Shown here piece after piece: positions 6,134-6,225 of a stretch of DNA of 6,225 nt. Source of the DNA: JAEZKC01 sp046538945 (lineage in GTDB: Bacteria; Fibrobacterota; Chitinivibrionia; Chitinivibrionales; Chitinispirillaceae); the NCBI GenBank assembly GCA_046538945.1, contig JBKHHW010000182.1:1-6225 (forward strand). Direction: 5' to 3'. Every line of letters begins with the position of its first letter. Position 1 is the first letter of the stretch. A model generated the notes under the pieces. It was not told the origin of the DNA and made no database searches. It saw only the letters and a program-made list of their open reading frames with translations. A program made the position numbers and the translations under genes.

Positions 6134-6225
6134 CGTACTACCGGATATCCTTTCCAAATATTAATCGTGCAAGTTCTTTGAAATCATGAGTATATAATAC
6201 ATTATGACGGGAGAATTACGAATTA
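6134..6225. promoter_or_regulatory. AT-rich leader upstream of map, possible divergent promoters
   Basis: This stretch carries no gene within the window and is clearly richer in A and T than its neighbours. On the minus strand, possible -10 elements are TATACT (6189-6194) and TAATAT (near 6158-6163), neither with a good -35 at proper distance; TTGCAC (6167-6172) could be a -35 only for a nearly leaderless transcript. On the plus strand, TTGAAA (6178-6183), 16 bases, then CATTAT (6200-6205) is a fair sigma-70-like pair, and GGGAGAA (6209-6215) resembles a Shine-Dalgarno for a gene beginning past the right edge. The map promoter must lie here or beyond the window if map leads the operon; the individual elements are guesses. 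Confidence 0.3.

Overview
The window holds five protein-coding genes, all on the minus strand. In transcription order (right to left) they are a type I methionine aminopeptidase with an N-terminal SEC-C zinc motif (map), the ribosome-associated GTPase HflX, a DUF58 protein with an intact MIDAS metal site, a large membrane-anchored BatA/vWA-like protein, and formyltetrahydrofolate deformylase (purU). Every gene is bacterial. DUF58 next to a BatA-type N-terminal membrane protein is common in the Bacteroidota/Fibrobacterota side of bacteria and in other Gram-negative groups, and SEC-C-tagged MetAPs occur in Chlamydiae, Clostridia and others. The best guess is a mid-GC, probably Gram-negative bacterium, possibly of the FCB group. 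The sequence contains no rRNA or other phylogenetic marker that would settle this.

Layout, right to left: 6134-6225 is an AT-rich leader that probably holds the map promoter and perhaps a divergent one. map (5222-6133) is followed by hflX (4027-5199) after 22 bases and by the DUF58 gene (3121-4011) after 15 bases. The BatA-like gene (1148-3115) starts at a non-ATG codon on or next to the DUF58 stop, with a strong Shine-Dalgarno sequence inside the DUF58 C-terminal codons. purU (256-1104) begins 43 bases after the BatA-like stop. Positions 1-255 are more AT-rich and hold no convincing gene, although one frame is open from the left edge to 219. The spacing suggests one transcription unit, with purU possibly also transcribed on its own.

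Functionally the unit mixes housekeeping and envelope or stress roles. MetAP trims the initiator methionine, HflX splits or rescues stalled ribosomes, and PurU hydrolyses 10-formyl-THF, the formyl donor for initiator tRNA. The DUF58 and BatA-like pair are usually partners of a MoxR AAA+ ATPase and are thought to act in metal-dependent chaperone or complex-assembly work at the membrane; no moxR lies in this window. No mobile element, CRISPR array, tRNA or rRNA was seen. Most of the window is ordinary chromosomal content. The points most worth a second look are the non-ATG start at the DUF58/BatA-like junction, the degenerate MIDAS in the BatA-like protein beside an intact one in its partner, and the absence of moxR.
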